Positions 1 through 6,827 of a DNA stretch of 64,000 nucleotides are shown here, one piece after another. Position 1 is the stretch's first letter. Each line of letters begins with the position of its first letter. The stretch spans positions 1 to 64,000 of the forward strand of contig WRDW01000001.1 in assembly GCA_009779995.1 (NCBI GenBank), in the 5' to 3' direction. Below the pieces are notes generated by a model that was not told the origin of the DNA, ran no database searches, and saw nothing but the letters and a program-made list of their open reading frames with translations. The stretch is from Oscillospiraceae bacterium (lineage in GTDB: Bacteria > Bacillota > Clostridia > Oscillospirales > Acutalibacteraceae). The position numbers and the translations under genes are program-made.

Positions 1-1169
1 GTGCCCTTCGTGGCCCAATAGGGGAAGACGTTGAGGTAGAAGCCCATGCGCTCCTTGCGGGTGGAGTAGAACTTCACGGGGGTCTGCCTGTCGGCCCGGC
101 CGATGAACAGGGCGTAGAGCGCGCCGTACTGCTCCTCCCAGATCTGCCCCGCCACGCGCTTGCCGGTGAAGTTGCCCACCAGCAGCTCGCCGGGATACAC
201 AATCGTCTTCTTCTTTTGCAGCACATGGCGCAGCCTCTCCGCCCTGTGGATGTGCACGGGCTTGGAGAACCCATCAAACTTTTTATAATATTCAGTCTTG
301 AGCCGCGAGACCTCAAAACAAATCGACCGCGGAGCCTCGCGTATGGCCCTCTGCACCTCCAGCACGCGCGGCGTGAACCTGGCCTCGGGGGGGCTTTGCG
401 CGAGATCGTCGCTGCGGACGCCCACGCCGTGCTTTTTGAAGAGCTCTACCCCGTTCTTCAGCGAGCGCAGGCTGTCCTCCCCGGTGATGCCCAGCAGGGG
501 GACTTCCAGCCCCAGCTTGGCGGCCTTGGTCTCGTACATGCTGTGGTAGCGCATGAGCTCGACAGCGCCAAAGCCCAGGCCCTTGATATGCGCCGCCATG
601 GCCGCGATTTGCTCTTCACTGTCATTCATGCCCGGCACCATCAGCACGCGCATTTTAATGTTCGCGCCGAGCGCCGCGAGCTTTTCCAGGTTGCCCAGGA
701 TGAGCGCGTTGTCCCTGCCTGTCAATTCGTTGTGCAGCGCGCCGTCGATGGCCTTCAGGTCAACGACAAACAGGCCTATATACGGCATGAGCGCTTCGAT
801 GCGCTCCCAGGGGGCGCACAGGGAGGTCTCCGCCGCCACGGGGATGCCCTCCGCCGCGAGCGCCTCCAGGAGCGCCAGCAGGCTCCCGGCGTCCTGCATA
901 AAGGGCTCCCCGCCCGAGAGCGTCACCCCGCCGCCGGTGGCCCGGTAGTATTCCGCGTCCCGCAGAACGACCTCGGCGATGCCCTCGGCTGTCAAGTTTT
1001 CGTCGCCCGGCTGGGGCACGGCGTCCAGGAGCTCCGGGTTCTGGCACCACCGGCAGCGCAGGGCGCAGCCCCGGAAGAAGATCGTCGCGCGAAGCCCCGG
1101 CCCGTCGTGCACGCAGCTGCGCTGCACCCGGACGACCCGCAGTGCCGTCCTCGTCTGTGTCATTGTCAT
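1..1169 (-). CDS. Glycyl radical enzyme activase fused to a glycyl radical enzyme (partial, runs off left edge)
   Basis: One uninterrupted frame of 389 codons runs from an ATG at 1169 (GGGAGG just upstream) to the window edge. Residues 1-257 form a complete radical SAM activase: HDGPGLRATIFFRGC, the cluster cysteines C35-x3-C39-x2-C42 (GCALRCRWCQNPE) and GGGVTLSGGEP for SAM binding. No extra ferredoxin-like cysteines lie between these motifs, so it resembles the short PFL-activase type. Without a stop, residues from about 258 continue into the N-terminus of a pyruvate-formate-lyase-like enzyme (RFTPRV, YPGELLVGN, FPYW). The activase should install a glycyl radical on the enzyme half. The catalytic Cys and the Gly loop are outside the window, so the substrate is unknown. 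These two proteins are normally separate genes. Every codon was read by eye and no stop was found. Confidence 0.85.
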   Translation of the reverse strand, partial: MTMTQTRTALRVVRVQRSCVHDGPGLRATIFFRGCALRCRWCQNPELLDAVPQPGDENLTAEGIAEVVLRDAEYYRATGGGVTLSGGEPFMQDAGSLLALLEALAAEGIPVAAETSLCAPWERIEALMPYIGLFVVDLKAIDGALHNELTGRDNALILGNLEKLAALGANIKMRVLMVPGMNDSEEQIAAMAAHIKGLGFGAVELMRYHSMYETKAAKLGLEVPLLGITGEDSLRSLKNGVELFKKHGVGVRSDDLAQSPPEARFTPRVLEVQRAIREAPRSICFEVSRLKTEYYKKFDGFSKPVHIHRAERLRHVLQKKKTIVYPGELLVGNFTGKRVAGQIWEEQYGALYALFIGRADRQTPVKFYSTRKERMGFYLNVFPYWATKG

Positions 1170-1263
1170 ATTGACCGCCTCCCATACTAATCTAGGTTAA
1201 GTATAGCACAGGAGGCGGGGGAAATCCAGTGTTTTTTTGAAAATGTGATTGGGTCACAGTCTG

Positions 1264-1295
1264 TAAAAACGCCCCGCCGCGTCGCCGCGGCGGGG
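1264..1295 (-). terminator. Intrinsic terminator after selO
   Basis: A perfect 10-bp stem (1272-1281 with 1286-1295, CCCCGCCGCG / CGCGGCGGGG, 4-nt loop) is followed on the minus strand by GTTTTTA. It lies 80 bases beyond the selO stop and upstream of the activase-fusion gene. Confidence 0.65.
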
Positions 1296-1373
1296 ATCAC
1301 AATCCCGGTGAGCGCCAGCGGTTCGTCGGCGGTTCGCCGGCAGTCGCTTCGGCGGGTACGCCGATGATGTTCG

Positions 1374-2747
1374 TCACGTCCCGCAAAAAGTCCGATACCC
1401 GCAAGCCGCGCCAGCAGGCAGCTTTGCATATTCCTCCTGGCTTTGCGTATATTCATATGGATCGCGCAGGGCGTTTTGGAATTGCTCTATCAGGCTGAGA
1501 TCACCCTGCCCGGCGGCGGCCAGGGCTTCCTCCATGCGATGGTTCCTCGGAATGACAGCCGGGTTGTTGCGCTTCATGAGCGCCTGCTCAATGGGCCGTT
1601 GCCGCCATTTTTCATGCCAATGCGCAAACGCAGGCCCGAGCTCCCCGCCCAATGTCAAAGAGCGGAAGGTGTTCGTATAGTCCGCCCGCGTTTGCTGCAT
1701 CAATTCTAAAAGCTCGTCGATCAGCGCTTCATCTTCCGCTTGCGCTTCAAGCAGGCCCAGCTTCGCCCTCATGCCCGCAAGCCAATAATTCTCATGCAAA
1801 GCCCAAAAGCCCACAATCTCTTCTTGCGCGATTCTGACAGCCTCGTCCTGATTTTCATGCAAAAGCGGCAGCAGTGTCTCGGCGAAGCGAGCCAAATTCC
1901 ATGCGGCCATTTTGGGCTGTTTCTCAAAAGCATAGCGCCCCTGTGTATCAATGGAGCTGAACACCGTCGCCGGGTGGTAGGCATCCATGAACGCGCAGGG
2001 GCCGTAGTCGATGGTTTCGCCGCTGACGGCCATGTTGTCCGTGTTCATCACGCCGTGGATGAAACCAATGAGCTGCCACCTGGCGATTAGCAGCGCCTGG
2101 CGGTTTATGGCTTCTCTCAGCATTTGCGGATACGTCAGGCCGGGGAAGTGGCGCTCTATGGTATAATCTGCCAGTCGGCGCACATCTTCGGGCGTGCCAA
2201 AACGCGCGGCATATTGAAATGTGCCCACCCGGATATGGCTGGACGCGACGCGCGTCAAGATCGCGCCGGGCAAGTTTTTTTCGCGCCTGACGGTTTCGCC
2301 TGTCGCGGCGACCGCCAGGCTCCTGGTCGTGGGGATGCCCAGGGCGTGCATGGCCTCGCTCATGACATATTCCCGCAGCATGGGCCCCAGGGCGGCGCGC
2401 CCGTCGCCGCCGCGGGAATAGATCGTCCGCCCGGAGCCTTTCAGTTGTATGTCAAAGCGCTCACACGAACTTGTAATTTGCTCTCCGAGAAGAAGCGCGC
2501 GCCCGTCGCCGAGCATGGTAAAATACCCGAATTGGTGCCCGGCGTAGGCCTGCGCGATGGGCTGCGATCCTTCGGGGATCGCGTTCCCGGCAAAAACTTC
2601 AGGCTCCGGCGGCACGCCCAAGGAAGCCGCAAGCGCATGATTGAAAATGACCAGCCTTGGGCTGCGCACAGGGCTCGGGGCTTGCTTCGAATAAAAATGC
2701 GCGGGCAGCTTCGTGTAGCTGTTGTCTAAATTCCACTTAACCGGCAT
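1374..2747 (-). CDS. selO: SelO/YdiU protein adenylyltransferase
   Basis: 457 aa, the usual length for bacterial SelO, a kinase-fold enzyme that transfers AMP from ATP to Ser/Thr/Tyr of target proteins and is linked to redox stress. Visible family motifs are [22 protein letters not shown] in shortened form near residue 65, [19 protein letters not shown] near 105, and HGVMNTDNM near 230, which carries the metal-binding Asn/Asp. The protein ends in FCGT, with a UGA stop where eukaryotic SelO has selenocysteine. The ATG at 2747 has GGAGG six bases upstream. The stop of a truncated oxidoreductase remnant overlaps this start. The divergent catalase next door fits an oxidative-stress role (inference). 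Confidence 0.9.
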   Translation of the reverse strand: MPVKWNLDNSYTKLPAHFYSKQAPSPVRSPRLVIFNHALAASLGVPPEPEVFAGNAIPEGSQPIAQAYAGHQFGYFTMLGDGRALLLGEQITSSCERFDIQLKGSGRTIYSRGGDGRAALGPMLREYVMSEAMHALGIPTTRSLAVAATGETVRREKNLPGAILTRVASSHIRVGTFQYAARFGTPEDVRRLADYTIERHFPGLTYPQMLREAINRQALLIARWQLIGFIHGVMNTDNMAVSGETIDYGPCAFMDAYHPATVFSSIDTQGRYAFEKQPKMAAWNLARFAETLLPLLHENQDEAVRIAQEEIVGFWALHENYWLAGMRAKLGLLEAQAEDEALIDELLELMQQTRADYTNTFRSLTLGGELGPAFAHWHEKWRQRPIEQALMKRNNPAVIPRNHRMEEALAAAGQGDLSLIEQFQNALRDPYEYTQSQEEYAKLPAGAACGYRTFCGT

Positions 2748-2886
2748 GGGAAACCTCCGGCATTTCCGCCCGCTCCAGGGCCTTCATCGCCGGGCCGCCG
2801 CCCGCAATGACCGTGTTCGTGCTGATATTCCCCGAAAGGGGCGTGAAATGGGGGAGCAGTGTCTCCTGCCAGATTGATTGATGCAT
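2737..2886 (-). pseudogene. Truncated N-terminus of an FAD-dependent oxidoreductase
   Basis: A 49-codon frame with a good ribosome site (GGGAGGG) starts at 2886. Its first 33 residues (SIWQETLLPHF, then NISTNTVIAGGGPA) match the start of FAD-dependent oxidoreductases up to the dinucleotide-binding Gly motif. The frame then turns into unrelated residues and stops at 2737, overlapping the selO start codon. It looks like the surviving 5' end of a deleted gene. It may still be translated as a leader that couples ribosomes to selO, but that is only inference. Confidence 0.55.
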
Positions 2887-2977
2887 GTGGCCCTCCCTGT
2901 TTTTCGTTAGTTTTTGAAGGAAGGGGCGGGTTATGCATGATCCTCCAAACGCATATAATTTCCTGGAGGTGATTATT

Positions 2978-4423
2978 TTGACTGAGAAAAACATACGCAT
3001 GACCGATTCTCTGGGCCGCCCCATCGGCGACGACGACAACATGCTCACCATTGGCCGTGACGGCCCCGCGCTGCTGGAGGACGTGCAGTTCATCGACAAG
3101 ATCGCGCACTTCGCCCGCGAGCGCATTCCGGAGCGCGTGGTGCACGCCAAGGGTGTCGGTGCCTTCGGCGGGTTCGTGAGCTACTACGACCTGTCGAAGC
3201 ATACGCGGGCGGATTTCCTTTCAGCGAAGGATAAGAAGACGGAGGTTTTCGTGCGGTTTTCCACGGTCATCGGCGGGCGGGGCTCGGCGGACACCGTGCG
3301 TGACCCGCGGGGCTTCGCGGTGAAGTTTTACACGGACGAGGGTATCTATGACCTCGCCGGCAACGACCTGCCCGTCTTCTTCATCCGCGACGCCATCAAG
3401 TTCCCGGACGTGATCCACTCGCTCAAGCCCGATCCTGTGACCAACATGGTCAACCCGGTGCGCTTTTGGGATTTCGTCTCCCTGAGCCCCGAGGCCACGC
3501 ACATGGTCACCTGGCTATATTCCGACCGGGGCACCATCAAGAGCTACCGCCACGTGGACGGCTTCGGCGTCAACACCTTCACCTGGATCAACGCGCTGGG
3601 TGAGATTTTCTATGTGAAATATCACTGGAAAACCCAGCAGGGCAGCCAGACCATCAATCGTGCCGAAGCGCAGCAACTGGCGGGCACCCAGCCGGATATC
3701 GCCGCGGCCGATCTGCATGACGCCATCGCGGCGGGGGACTTCCCGAAATGGGAGCTCTGCGTGCAGATCATGCATGTCGAAACAGCCGATACCCTGCCCT
3801 TCGACCCTTTGGATGACACCAAAACCTGGCCGGAGGACCAGTTCCCGCTCCAGCCCATCGGCATGATGACCCTGAACCGCAACCCCGAAAACTTCTTCGC
3901 CCAGGTGGAGCAGGCGTCCTTCTGCCCGGGGAACGTTGTGCCGGGCATCGGCTTTTCCGCCGACAAGATGCTCCAGGGCCGCAGCTTTTCTTACCTGGAC
4001 GCAGCACGGCATCGCATTGGCACAAATTTTGCGCAGCTGCCCATCAACCGCTCAAAGTCGCCTGTGGCCAACAACCAGCGCGACGGCGCGATGGCCTACG
4101 AGATCAACCCGGAGCCCGTCAACTACTCCCCCAACAGCCTGAACGACAACCAGCCACAGCCCGACCCGGCGTTCAACACGGAGGGCCTGTTTATCTCGGG
4201 CAAGCCGGTGCGCCAGGCGATTGAGAAGATCGACGATTTCACACAGGCCGGGGAGCGTTACCGTTCTTTAACGCCCCAGGAGCGCGCGGCGCTGTGCGGC
4301 AACATTGCCGTGGAGCTGAAGCTGGCCCCGCAGGATATCCAGCAGCGCGTGCTGGGCTGCTTCGCCAAAGCTGACGAACAGTTCGCGGCGGAGGTGCGGG
4401 CCGCTATGGCAGGGCAGCGGTAG
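2978..4423 (+). CDS. katA: Monofunctional haem catalase
   Basis: 481 aa from a TTG start at 2978 with GGAGGTG seven bases upstream; an upstream in-frame ATG at 2933 lacks a ribosome site. It is the small-subunit clade of catalase, which turns hydrogen peroxide into water and oxygen. Seen motifs: the distal His region RIPERVVHAKGVGAFGGF, FVRFSTVIGGRGSADTVRDP, the distal Asn in AGNDLPVFFIRD, and the haem-ligand Tyr region SFSYLDAARHRIG. A TATAAT at 2954-2959 with a weak TTATGC at -35 may be the promoter, although the leader would then be very short. A catalase in an otherwise strictly fermentative gene set suggests defence against occasional oxygen exposure. Confidence 0.95.
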   Translation: MTEKNIRMTDSLGRPIGDDDNMLTIGRDGPALLEDVQFIDKIAHFARERIPERVVHAKGVGAFGGFVSYYDLSKHTRADFLSAKDKKTEVFVRFSTVIGGRGSADTVRDPRGFAVKFYTDEGIYDLAGNDLPVFFIRDAIKFPDVIHSLKPDPVTNMVNPVRFWDFVSLSPEATHMVTWLYSDRGTIKSYRHVDGFGVNTFTWINALGEIFYVKYHWKTQQGSQTINRAEAQQLAGTQPDIAAADLHDAIAAGDFPKWELCVQIMHVETADTLPFDPLDDTKTWPEDQFPLQPIGMMTLNRNPENFFAQVEQASFCPGNVVPGIGFSADKMLQGRSFSYLDAARHRIGTNFAQLPINRSKSPVANNQRDGAMAYEINPEPVNYSPNSLNDNQPQPDPAFNTEGLFISGKPVRQAIEKIDDFTQAGERYRSLTPQERAALCGNIAVELKLAPQDIQQRVLGCFAKADEQFAAEVRAAMAGQR

Positions 4424-4465
4424 CTTGGCACGGCAGGCCAATAGAAGACGCAGAATCAGTTCTTG

Positions 4466-5878
4466 TCACTCAAAGAAAACCTCCTCCGCGGCGCGGCTGT
4501 GGTTTAGATCCTCAAACATCGCCTGCACCGTGGTGTTGCCCCGTGTGAGTTTCTTGATCGTCAGGCCGTCGGCCTTGTCGTTGGCCAGGCGGAGATTTTT
4601 TTCGGAGAGGCGCAACGATTCCTTGGTTTTTTCCAGACTCCGTATCGCCCTGTCGATCTCCTCCATCGCGGATGCGAGGTTGCTCTGGAAGCGGTCGCGG
4701 TTTATCGCGAAGCCCACTTTGAAGGCGTTGATGTTCTCTTCGAAGCCGGCGATGTCCAGGTTCAGGTTCCTCGCCTGGGCCAGCTCTTTCCTGTATTCCA
4801 GCGTATGCATGGCCGCGTTGCGAAGAAGCGAGATGATGGGGATGAAAAACTGCGGCCGGATCACGTACATTTTCGGGTAGCGGTGCGATTTATCCACGAT
4901 GCCGGCGTTGTAGAGCTCGTTGTCCAATTCCAGCAGCGAGACGAGGACGGCGTATTCGCAGTTTTTGTCCGTGCGGTCCTTGTCCAGCTTGCGCAGGAAA
5001 TCCTCGTTCTTTTTTTTCGCGGCCGTGTCGTCCGCCTCGTTCTTCATCTCGAACATGACGGAGATGACCTCATTGCCCTGCGCGTCGAACTCCCTGTAAA
5101 TATAGTCCCCCTTGCTGCCGGCCCGGATGTCGCTGTCCTTCTCGAAGGAGGCGTTCTGGAACGCGGTGGCGCGCAGCTTCTCAAACTCGATTTCGCAGTG
5201 CTGCTCCAGGGTTTCCCCCAACATCTTGGTGGAAAGCCTAGCCTTGTAGTCCTTGTAATACTCAATATCGGCCTCCCTGGACTTGATCGTCTCGTCCCTG
5301 GAGCGGATTGCCTCGTCTTTCTCGGACAGTTTGCTTTCATAGTTCTCCCTCATGCCGTCCATCAGCCCGGCGAGTTCTTTCTCTTTTGCCCCAACGGCGT
5401 CCTTGACGGCAAGTGCCTTTGTGGGCTCAAAGGCTTGAATTTCTCCGCGCAGCTGCACAATACTGATTTCGGATTGATTGGTGACCTCTGCTATTGCGAG
5501 CGTTTTTTCTGTGTCGGCGGCCTTGAGTTGTTCTTGCAGTCTGGCAATTTCAGCGTCCCTGGCTGCCAGCTCGATGGCCTTCTTGCTCTCCGCGTCCCGC
5601 ACGGCGAGGGCTTTTTCTTTTTCGCCCGCTTTGACCTGTTCGTCCAGGCGGCCAATCGCCGCGTCCCGCCTGGCCATGTCGGCCAGCAGGGCGTTTTTCG
5701 CGTTCGATACCGCCAGGTCCACCGCGCTCTGCATCTCTCTTCGGAAAGACTCCTCCCGCTTGCGCAACTCCTGCGCGAACTCGTGATCGCGCACCTGCTT
5801 GACGATGCTCGCAAAGCCGGATTCGTCCACCTTGAACACCTTGCCGCACGCCGGGCATTTGATCTCGTTCACGTTCAT
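4466..5878 (-). CDS. DUF2130 family protein
   Basis: 470 aa. It opens with a CPACGK half zinc ribbon. A long charged coiled coil follows, about residues 40-215, with repeated EK- and [17 protein letters not shown] heptads. The conserved DUF2130 core is about residues 215-380 and includes [25 protein letters not shown] and [10 protein letters not shown]. The FEMKNE stretch resembles the E-x-K part of PD-(D/E)xK nucleases, but no activity is established for the family. A GTG six bases further in (5872) is better spaced from GGGGG than the ATG at 5878, so the true start may be 5872. It converges on the catalase gene with only 42 bases between. Confidence 0.8.
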   Translation of the reverse strand: MNVNEIKCPACGKVFKVDESGFASIVKQVRDHEFAQELRKREESFRREMQSAVDLAVSNAKNALLADMARRDAAIGRLDEQVKAGEKEKALAVRDAESKKAIELAARDAEIARLQEQLKAADTEKTLAIAEVTNQSEISIVQLRGEIQAFEPTKALAVKDAVGAKEKELAGLMDGMRENYESKLSEKDEAIRSRDETIKSREADIEYYKDYKARLSTKMLGETLEQHCEIEFEKLRATAFQNASFEKDSDIRAGSKGDYIYREFDAQGNEVISVMFEMKNEADDTAAKKKNEDFLRKLDKDRTDKNCEYAVLVSLLELDNELYNAGIVDKSHRYPKMYVIRPQFFIPIISLLRNAAMHTLEYRKELAQARNLNLDIAGFEENINAFKVGFAINRDRFQSNLASAMEEIDRAIRSLEKTKESLRLSEKNLRLANDKADGLTIKKLTRGNTTVQAMFEDLNHSRAAEEVFFE

Positions 5879-5949
5879 CCCCCTTAATTGCTTGGCCGAA
5901 CGGCCTTTGTAACGCTGCTATTGTAGCACCCGTGGGATGGAAAGTCAAG

Positions 5950-5976
5950 CCCCGGTTCGTTTGAACCGGGGCGTGC
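5950..5976. terminator. Hairpin between the XRE and DUF2130 genes
   Basis: A perfect 9-bp stem (5950-5958 with 5963-5971, CCCCGGTTC / GAACCGGGG, GTTT loop) is followed on the plus strand by a T-rich run. It sits just past the stop of the minus-strand XRE gene, so it most likely ends that transcript, although its T-tract favours the plus strand. Confidence 0.5.
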
Positions 5977-5980
5977 TTTT

Positions 5981-6196
5981 TCATTTCCAGGGCCTCTCCC
6001 GCACGTCGGTCAGCCCCAGCAGGTAGTCCGCCGTGGTATCATGAAACCGCGCCAGGCGAATCAAGACATCCGTTGGGATGTCCCGTTGGCCCAGCTCGTA
6101 ACTGCAATATGCCCGGCGCGAGCAAGAAAGCACCTTCGCAACCTTTTCCTGTGTCAAATCTGCGTCTTCGCGCAAATCACGGATTCTTCGGTACAT
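5981..6196 (-). CDS. XRE-family helix-turn-helix regulator
   Basis: 71 aa. A Cro/CI-type helix-turn-helix fills residues 3-55: RIRDLREDADLTQEKVAKVL, then SRRAYCSYELGQRDIP. The C-terminus has the YLLGLTD ending common in small Clostridial XRE regulators. Several tandem ATG codons (6196-6202) and a GTG (6205) are possible starts and none has a clear ribosome site. It is divergent from a 58-aa gene, and the promoter of that gene contains a TGGC...GCCA inverted repeat that could be its operator (inference). Confidence 0.75.
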   Translation of the reverse strand: MYRRIRDLREDADLTQEKVAKVLSCSRRAYCSYELGQRDIPTDVLIRLARFHDTTADYLLGLTDVRERPWK

Positions 6197-6238
6197 CATC
6201 ATCACCGAAAAAATTCTACACCACTATAAAAATAAACA

Positions 6239-6267
6239 TTGACAAGTGGCACAAAATGAGCCATAAT
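6239..6267 (+). promoter_or_regulatory. Promoter of the 58-aa gene
   Basis: TTGACA (6239-6244), a 17-bp spacer and CATAAT (6262-6267). The spacer holds the inverted repeat TGGCacaaaatgaGCCA, a plausible operator for the divergent XRE regulator. Confidence 0.7.
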
Positions 6268-6290
6268 AGTTTGTGAAAGAGGTGCTTTTT

Positions 6291-6467
6291 ATGTACGACA
6301 AACAAGAAATCTTCGAGGCATTCTGCAAATACTGCGCTATTCCCGATGAGGATAGCCCGCTGACCGGGTGGGTAATAGACATGCAGATGGAGATTCTTGA
6401 AAAAAATTTCGCATTCTATTTTGATTTTTTCAAAGAATATATGCAGATAAGCCCCGGCTCGTCGTGA
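6291..6467 (+). CDS. Small hypothetical protein (58 aa)
   Basis: The ATG at 6291 follows AGAGGTG by six bases and is preceded by a near-consensus promoter. The product is acidic and aromatic-rich (FAFYFDFFKEYM near the C-terminus), with two Cys early (FCKYC) and no membrane helix. No family was recognised. The stop codon lies inside a hairpin that follows the gene. Its divergent pairing with an XRE regulator suggests a small regulated module, possibly phage- or toxin-related, but nothing in the sequence fixes the function. Confidence 0.55.
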   Translation: MYDKQEIFEAFCKYCAIPDEDSPLTGWVIDMQMEILEKNFAFYFDFFKEYMQISPGSS

Positions 6468-6476
6468 ACCGGGGCT
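6450..6476 (+). terminator. Hairpin at the end of the 58-aa gene
   Basis: AGCCCCGG (6450-6457) pairs with CCGGGGCT (6469-6476). The stop codon of the preceding gene is in the loop. No T-tract follows, so it may be a weak terminator. It resembles the hairpin at 5950. Confidence 0.4.
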
Positions 6477-6499
6477 GTGTCGAAAACTTCAGAAAAACG

Positions 6500-6528
6500 C
6501 TGACAACCCAAGTTTTACCTGTTACAAT
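6500..6528 (+). promoter_or_regulatory. Promoter of the toxin-like mRNA
   Basis: CTGACA (6500-6505), a 17-bp spacer and TACAAT (6523-6528). The transcript should begin near 6535, at the left copy of the flanking inverted repeat. Confidence 0.65.
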
Positions 6529-6591
6529 AAGTATGGTGGCGTTGCCTATACGGTAGGCGGTTAAATCCTACCCCCGAAAGGGGGGATGTGA

Positions 6592-6663
6592 ATGGAATAC
6601 TTGGTGCTACTCGTAGTGATACTGGTTGTTGCCACGGGCTACATTAACGCATCAAAGAAATAA
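6592..6663 (+). CDS. Putative type I toxin: 23-aa hydrophobic peptide
   Basis: The ATG at 6592 opens a 23-codon frame whose product is a single hydrophobic helix (MEYLVLLVVILVVATGY) with a short Lys-containing tail (ASKK). This is the form of small membrane-active type I toxins. The ribosome site (GGGGGGA) is locked in a CCCCC-GAAA-GGGGG stem-loop at 6571-6584, as expected for a toxin mRNA with restrained translation. A 9-bp hairpin overlaps the stop codon. A strong promoter points back into the locus from the right. The assignment rests on architecture and I know of no experimental data for this peptide. Confidence 0.6.
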   Translation: MEYLVLLVVILVVATGYINASKK

Positions 6664-6748
6664 CCGCCCCTGAAGCTTCCCGGCTCGGGCGGTTAATTCT
6701 TTAACCAAACAAATGGGGGCTAACCGTCTATACGGTGACGCTGCCATT
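6653..6748 (-). ncRNA. Putative antisense RNA of the type I module
   Basis: A consensus minus-strand promoter (TTGCAT-17-TATAAT, 6783 to 6755) would start an RNA at about 6748. The RNA passes through the right repeat arm and the shared hairpin 6695-6661, and ends in the TTATTTCTTT that follows it on this strand. No open frame with a ribosome site lies in it. It converges on the toxin-like mRNA and would overlap its 3' end, as in Fst-type RNAI/RNAII pairs. Confidence 0.45.
6661..6700. terminator. Shared bidirectional terminator of the type I module
   Basis: TAACCGCCC (6661-6669) pairs perfectly with GGGCGGTTA (6687-6695). T-rich sequence follows on both strands, so it can end both convergent transcripts. 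Confidence 0.6.
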
Positions 6749-6754
6749 AATTAT

Positions 6755-6783
6755 ATTATACATCACTTTTCGCTGGAATGCAA
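6755..6783 (-). promoter_or_regulatory. Promoter of the putative antisense RNA
   Basis: On the minus strand: TTGCAT (6783-6778), a 17-bp spacer and TATAAT (6760-6755). Confidence 0.65.
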
Positions 6784-6827
6784 GCGTTAATTGAAAGAAT
6801 TTGCGAAATTTATGCTGCGAAATCCCC

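Larger units (their letters stand above)
6533..6747. repeat. Imperfect inverted repeat bounding the toxin-antitoxin-like locus
   Basis: The left arm (6533-6563, beginning ATGGTGGCGTTGCC and ending CGGTTA) matches the reverse complement of the right arm (6721-6747, beginning ATGGCAGCGTCACC and ending CGGTTA). Each arm contains its own small palindrome around TATA. Both convergent RNAs would therefore start with similar hairpins whose loops can pair. Confidence 0.65.

Noticed and set aside
216..1190. A 324-codon plus-strand frame opposite the activase fusion
   Set aside because: Antisense shadow; the minus strand has recognisable motifs and a ribosome site.
1330..1376. UGA at the selO end as a selenocysteine codon, with a hairpin just downstream
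   Set aside because: The UGA does sit at the Cys-x-x-Sec position of eukaryotic SelO, but most bacterial SelO proteins stop there, the hairpin is short and part of a repeat-like stretch, and no Sec machinery is in the window.
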